Below are positions 58,857 to 64,000 of a DNA stretch of 64,000 nucleotides, one piece after another. Within the stretch, counting starts at the first letter, position 1. Each line of letters opens with the position of its first letter. The stretch spans positions 1 to 64,000 of the forward strand of contig PDHQ01000189.1 in assembly GCA_003339415.1 (NCBI GenBank), given 5' to 3'. Position numbers and translations under genes: made by a program. The notes beneath the pieces are model-generated. The model did not search any database, was not told where the DNA came from, and saw only the letters and a list, made by a program, of their open reading frames with translations. This DNA is from Ophiocordyceps camponoti-saundersi (nom. inval.) (lineage: Eukaryota > Ascomycota > Sordariomycetes > Hypocreales > Ophiocordycipitaceae).

Positions 58857-59703
58857 TTTATCTCTTCTTTTACATATTCTCAGACTGATCACATACATAC
58901 ATACATACATACTCCGTACGGACAGTAGTAAGTTGTATGTACCTACGGATATGTGTCTTTGTATAAGTAAGTGCATGTCTTTGCCCAGCCGGCGCTTCCC
59001 CTTGCCGCGCGTGCCTCGCTCGACGACAGAGAGATAGCCTTCACTGTACGTACCACAAACGACAGATACTGTGTCAGCCTGCGGTAAAGGGCGCTGCTGC
59101 CAAGAAGCCGATATAACATTAAGATGCTCGTAACGAGAACATGGTTGGCGGCGCACGCCTTGCCGCCACGGCTCGGTAGACGAAACCTCGGAGGAGCGAA
59201 GTAAAGGTAAAAAAAAAAAGGGCAAAAAAATCTCCCTCCTTTGCTGAGCAACCTTTGTTATCAATCCCCTCGTTGTGACTGAAAAAACGCCGATGACGAG
59301 GGGCATGCTGATTATTATTCCCATCTTACATACATCGATGATGGGCGTTTTCTTCTTGGCGCAAGCCCCCTTTGTTGACTGATATCTGCAAGCTCTGCAT
59401 CCGTATGTACATATAATCAATCATATGGACATACGGACTACGGATTACATCCGCATCATTTTCCCTCAATTGCCGCCATACCCTCGGGGAGAGTAACGTG
59501 ATCAACAAGGGTGGGTGGATAGGTACACGTCCCCCCCTCTCCTTTTCTCTTTACCAAGACTGATTGATCAATCTTGTCTTTGATGTTTTGTTTGTCTCGT
59601 CCGTCCCGAGTTATGCTGTATATATGCATACGGTGGATGGATACTTACATATGTACATACATCTATACATGCATACCTACATATGTAGAGAGTATGCAGA
59701 TAT

Positions 59704-59717
59704 CCTACCTAGGTAGG
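59704..59717. repeat. 14-bp perfect palindrome of the CCTAGG family
   Basis: CCTACCTAGGTAGG equals its reverse complement. It is an example of a motif family that also occurs near 12040, 15890, 16025, 43840, 58310 and 58490. Confidence 0.85.
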
Positions 59718-60861
59718 TAAATATGCACAGTGTTTTGCGCCGGCATCGAAAAAGGCGGGCGGGGCGGGCGGCGGACGCAACATACCGACCGAGTCGCAGC
59801 CAAAAAGCGCCATGCACAAATGCACAATCAAAAGGAAAAAGGAAAAAATAAACATGGAAGAGGAAAAAAAACGGAAGAAAAAGCAACGAGGAAAAATCAG
59901 ATGCAGAATGGCGTCGGCATCGATTAGGTGGCGCTTATGCCAAGCAGCAAGCCACCCGACCGCTACCAGCGCAAAAGAGAGAGAGAGGAAAGACATACTG
60001 TACATATGTACATACATACAACATGCTATTGAACAGCTGCTTGGCCCAACGGACTCGCCGGCAGCGGACTGTAACCCTCTCGTCGTCACCTGTTGTTGGC
60101 TTCAACGCTGTAGCCTGGGATCGATCTCTAGGGGGGGCAAAAACCCTTTTTTCGTCTCTTTCTTTGCCTTGGTAATCATCCAAGTACAATTGTACATAGT
60201 GTCCGACTGTTGTGCGAGAGAAAGAGAGAGAGTGTGTGTGTGTGTGTGTGCCATCGTTGAGGCATTTTCCGCATCCGGGTTTCACAACTGACGATGCAAG
60301 CCAAGGGCGAGGCCCGGGGGGCGGACCCTGGCTTTCTCTCTCTCTATCTCTATCTAACTAGCACTATCTATTCCTACCTACCTACCCACCCTTACTCCTT
60401 GGCTATGTACTGTATGTATGTAGGTAGGTAAGTACAGTATATCGCCATCGGTTCGGCATCGCGGCGGTTACTCCTCCGTCATCGGCCCTCCATAGTCCTC
60501 CGATGGCCGTTCCAAACTACTGATCCAGCCGAGCAGATGGGAAGGGGGGGAGGAAGGCAGGGAGGGAAAGGGGAGAGAGAGAAAATAGGAGATGTTCGGA
60601 GCAAGTGATGCGTTCATGTGCGTGCCTGAAGAGTCGACTAAAAGGCTTGGCAGGGCGAACACCTTTTTTGCCTCTACGGATTACAACGCACGCACATATC
60701 TCGTAGTTAAACTACCACTTACTTATGTATAGACTATGTACACTATATGCATCATAATTGTGTGTATAAAAGAAAAAAAAGGAAGATTGAGCAAATGTCA
60801 AAAAAATGATGATGCAATTCGCATGCGGAGGCACCACTCACCAACCCACCCACCTAACCAG

Positions 60862-60862
<1 letters not shown>

Positions 60863-60896
<34 letters not shown>
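60863..60896. repeat. (CT)n microsatellite
   Basis: An uninterrupted CT run of about 34 bp. Confidence 0.95.
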
Positions 60897-60898
<2 letters not shown>

Positions 60899-61093
60899 AT
60901 CTTCCAACGGAAGCCCGTGTGTTGTGTCGGTTATACAACACATCATCCTCCACTTCGGATGAATTTACTTTTTTTCCCATCTTTAACTTCTTCTTCACCT
61001 TGTTCTTTTCACTCTACATATCTACCTTTCTCACCCTCTTCCTTTTTTTTTCTCACCATCTCTGTATCCATCTATCGATCTGTCCATCCATCT

Positions 61094-61124
61094 ACTACAT
61101 ACATACATACATACATACATACAC
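61094..61124. repeat. (TACA)n microsatellite
   Basis: About seven tandem tetranucleotide units; one of the longest TACA runs in the window. Confidence 0.95.
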
Positions 61125-61143
61125 ACATGCGCCGTACGAACGA

Positions 61144-61163
61144 ATACATACCTAGGTATGTAT
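61144..61163. repeat. 20-bp perfect palindrome joining both motif families
   Basis: The core CCTAGG is flanked by ATACATA and TATGTAT arms, so a TACCTAGGTA centre sits within TACA/TGTA arms. The whole 20 bp equals its reverse complement. Confidence 0.9.
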
Positions 61164-62120
61164 GTACATATAAGACATGTATGTATGTATGTATGTAAGT
61201 AAATATGTACCCTGTTTTATCCAACTATCGGACTCTGTAAATTGCCATGTCTCGTCTCAAGCGAAGAGATATCAAAAAAAGGGGGGGTATGTACATACAT
61301 ACATACAGCATACACAGGTCCGACGCAAAACACTCCTGCCAAGACGCCTCCCCTTTTTTTTCTTCTTATCCTTCCTCTTCCACAACACGCTCGTTTAAGG
61401 TTGGCCTCAAGGTTGTTCTGATCCAGAATTGAGAACTAGAAAAGGGAAAAAAAGGGGGGGAGGGGGAGTGAAAGGGGGGGCGTGTTGAGAAAAAAAAAAG
61501 CCCGCCTTGTCTGAGGTCGAAAGCCTCTCTCTTTTTTTTTTCCCCTTTCCTTTTCTTGTTTCCCTTCCTCGTCGATTCCTTACATTCTTCGTCGATGAGG
61601 GTAGTGGCGTCGAGCAAGCGGTAAGAAGGAGGAGGAGGAGGAGGGTGTGGAGGGAGACCACCTTGTTGGAGGAATAGAAGAAGAAAACTCTCCTACCCTT
61701 AAGATTCTCCTTACGAATATGCATTTCTCATCTTCTTCCTTGTCTGTGTTCTTGATATGATAATAACGAGTTTTGTTCCCTTTTCCTTTCCTTTCCTGTC
61801 CTTGTCCTGGTCCTCCTCCTCTTCCTTCCGCCTCCTTCCCCCTCCTCCCCGCGCCATTGCCCAGCCCTGGAACAGGGCAAAAAAAAAAAAACTCTTGGCA
61901 GTTCCAAGGCAGGGTTCAGGTTGTGACAAGAGAGAGAGCCCAGATATGTTCCTAAAAGTGTCGGCCGAGACAACACAACTTACTTACAAGGTTGATCAAG
62001 GCCAAGCAAGCTAGCGAGCGAGCACTGTAGTACTGTGGGGTGGGTGAGGACGAGGTGCGGTGTGTGCCCCCCCCCCCTTTCTTTTTTGCTAAAGACACAC
62101 TCTCCTTGCCTACCACGGAT

Positions 62121-62180
62121 ACAGGCTACGGGGCCCAGGCTACAGGCTACAGGCCACAGGCTAACAGGCTAACAGGCTGC
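62121..62180. repeat. Short minisatellite, AGGCTAC units
   Basis: Seven imperfect 7-8-bp units follow one another: AGGCTAC, AGGCTAC, AGGCTAC, AGGCCAC, AGGCTAAC, AGGCTAAC and AGGCTGCC, the first two separated by a GGGGCCC interruption. Confidence 0.85.
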
Positions 62181-62233
62181 CACGCACAGACTACCGCACT
62201 TAGGGGGGGAAAGGCTATCATACATACCAAGTC

Positions 62234-62275
62234 TTGCCTTCCTTGCCTCGCCTTGCCTCGCCTCGCCTCGCCTTT
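62234..62275. repeat. CCTTG/CCTCG pentanucleotide repeat
   Basis: About eight units of CCTTG or CCTCG lie in tandem, ending CCTTT. Confidence 0.9.
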
Positions 62276-63720
62276 CAGTTTTAGGCCTTCTAGTCCCGAC
62301 GGCCCGCCCCTCGTAGCCTTGAACACGTGACCCCCTTTTTTTTCCACTTAGACTCTTTCTCCCTATCCGTTCTCAGGGACGGATTGCAGGTACTACATAG
62401 ACTGTAGAGGTGGGTAGTCTCTCGACACTTTCTAGCCTTTACGAGGTAAGGATCGTGACTACTACCCGCCTCCCGCTCATCACGTGTGTCTTTTTACAAA
62501 AGAGAGAGAGAGAGAGAGAGCCCTTTACCGTCTGGGTTGCGTGTATAGGTACATACATACCTCCCCCTTGGCTCATCTCGCCACAGCCCGTCAAAGAATG
62601 CCAGCCAGTCCTCGTCGAAACATCTGTCGTCTCCTCTTGTTTAAAATTGTAAGTTGCTGTGATCGATTAGGTAGTTTCGGTCCGTGTCAATAACAATACT
62701 GTTTACATATGTACAAAACAAAGAGCCCCTTTTATAAACGACACAGAGAGAGAGAGAGAAAGTGAAGGAAACCCCCTCTATGGTTTTTTTTTCTTTCTCT
62801 TAGCACAGGGTTGCTTCTTTTTTTTTCCTTGTCAGCCGCTCATCCTGCCAGTGACACATATTCCATCCATCATCAGCCGCGATGGAAAAAAAAGTTGTCT
62901 TTCCATTTCGCTTCGTCCCCTTATTCTAGGTAATTTTTCTATCCGTAGATGGAGTTGACTTTTCCTCTTCTTTATTTCCTCTTCTTTATTTCCTCTTCAC
63001 CGTATGTATGTACTGTACGGATTAGATTACCTACTGCCTACATACATACATATGTATAAAAATCGTCATTGCGGGCTTCTCCCCTCCACACCTGATTATG
63101 CATCGATGACGATATACGACATATATTAGAACTGCTATATAATCCACCCCGGTTCCTTCGTCAACAACAGTGACGACAACAATAATAATAACACAAGAGA
63201 AAATGAAAAAAAAAAAAACAGGGAAATCAATAATCAGAGATGAGAGTCGTTCTTGTTGTTGTTGTCGTTCCTGTTGTAGGGTAGCATTCGTACCACCCCT
63301 CCCAATTACCATGCATTCTTATCGACTCTCGGCGAAGCCTTCGAGAATGTTTCTGCGAGAGAGAGAGACCAGCACCGGTATGTCGGGCGGCCCGACGCAG
63401 GCTGCAGACAGACCACATGCTTTGCTTTGCCTTGTTGTTCTTTACTGTTTTCTTCTCGGGATGTTGTTATTTATTCATTCGTCTTGTTCACATATGTATC
63501 TACCTTCTTTATTCGTATTACTTACTCTCCCATCCTCTGCGCTGTTCCAATAATACATACACACACCCCTTCATCCTTCTATCGAGCCGATTATCCTTCA
63601 TCCACCCCCAGAAAATTGAAATTAAAAAAAAAAAAAATCCGAAGCAAAAATGACGTGCATACCGCCACTCACACCGACAAGCAGGAAACTGAAAGACATG
63701 ATGGATGCACATATCCGTAC

Positions 63721-63765
63721 AATGTACATACATATGTACATACATACATACATATCCGTACGTCC
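63721..63765. repeat. TACA/TGTA cluster with CCGTAC words
   Basis: Tandem ACATACAT units are interrupted by the palindromic centre ATATGTACATAT-like sequence and flanked on both sides by TCCGTAC. Confidence 0.8.
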
Positions 63766-63980
63766 GTACATGCCTTCGTTTATCCATCATATGAGGTATG
63801 TATGTACTATGCATCTATCCTATTCTATGCATGCATGTATCCAATTCGCACTTGGTGGTGCATGGCAGCAGGGATCCCAGCCTCAGCAACACTCTAAATA
63901 ATTTCTTCCATGTATGTATGTACGAGGCCATGGCCAAGGGTAGCACGGCATCGTCGTCAGCAACTACGTCTGCATCTACT

Positions 63981-64000
63981 GTATGTATGTATGTATGTAT
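63981..64000. repeat. (GTAT)n microsatellite running off the window
   Basis: Five GTAT units reach the last base, so the repeat may continue beyond the window. Confidence 0.9.

Larger units (their letters stand above)
57341..64000. other. 6.7-kb gene-poor repeat-rich region
   Basis: No frame here resembles a known protein. The longest (58554-59420, minus, 288 codons) is low-complexity. The DNA is a mosaic of CT/GA tracts, A/T and G/C homopolymers, TACA microsatellites and short perfect palindromes. It may hold a distal PMA1 promoter, non-coding transcripts or just repeat-expanded spacer. Confidence 0.6.

Noticed and set aside
58554..59420. 288-codon minus-strand frame
   Set aside because: Its sequence is translated microsatellite (runs of Arg-Glu and Tyr-Val-Cys-Met) with no domain; it spans (TC)n and TACA repeats.
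61094..61200. Regularly spaced repeats that could suggest a CRISPR-like array
   Set aside because: They are tandem tetranucleotides without unique spacers, in a eukaryotic genome.
1..64000. Transposons, insertion elements or viral remnants
   Set aside because: No transposase, reverse transcriptase, integrase or capsid-like translation was recognised in any frame.

Overview
The window is nuclear DNA from a filamentous ascomycete, most likely a Sordariomycete and probably Hypocreales. The evidence is many short introns (about 46-90 bp) with fungal splice signals, orthologues of typical filamentous-fungal genes, and an alpha-aminoadipate lysine gene. GC-rich coding blocks alternate with intergenic DNA rich in CT, TACA and TACCTAGGTA repeats. 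The assignment is inference; no rRNA or other marker is present. All exon coordinates below were spliced by hand, choosing sites that keep the reading frame and restore family motifs.

Left part, 1.3-26.5 kb, is dense housekeeping sequence. In order: homoaconitase LYS4 (-), proteasome adaptor ECM29 (+), a UBA-UAS-UIM-UBX protein (+), a GFA/Mss4-like zinc protein (-), NAD-isocitrate dehydrogenase subunit 1 (-), a GCK-III Ste20-type kinase (-), cytosolic lysyl-tRNA synthetase (+), the 18S rRNA methyltransferase BUD23 (-), the ER-Golgi cargo receptor SVP26 (+), a small mitochondrial-type unknown (-) and a Mn-type CDF transporter (+). LYS4 supplies lysine and KRS1 charges it. Both have Gcn4/CPC1-type sites in their upstream DNA.

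Middle, 26.6-35.8 kb: the meiotic MutS homologue MSH4 (-), a secreted class 3 lipase (-) and a DCAF4-like WD40 protein (-), separated by 1-2 kb intergenic stretches.

Accessory part, 36.0-52.3 kb, looks like a compact polyketide locus: a cytochrome P450 (-), a PTH11/rhodopsin-like seven-helix membrane protein (-), a divergently transcribed MFS exporter (+), and an 11-exon highly reducing polyketide synthase of about 2578 residues (+). The synthase order is KS-AT-DH-CMeT-ER-KR-ACP. No pathway regulator or release enzyme was seen. The synthase carries a His/Gln repeat between KR and ACP. This locus is the best candidate for something undescribed.

Right part: the plasma-membrane H+-ATPase PMA1 (-) converges on the synthase. 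It is followed by about 7.4 kb (56.6-64 kb) without a recognisable gene, full of pyrimidine tracts, TACA microsatellites and perfect palindromes. No tRNA, rRNA, transposon ORF or CRISPR array was recognised.
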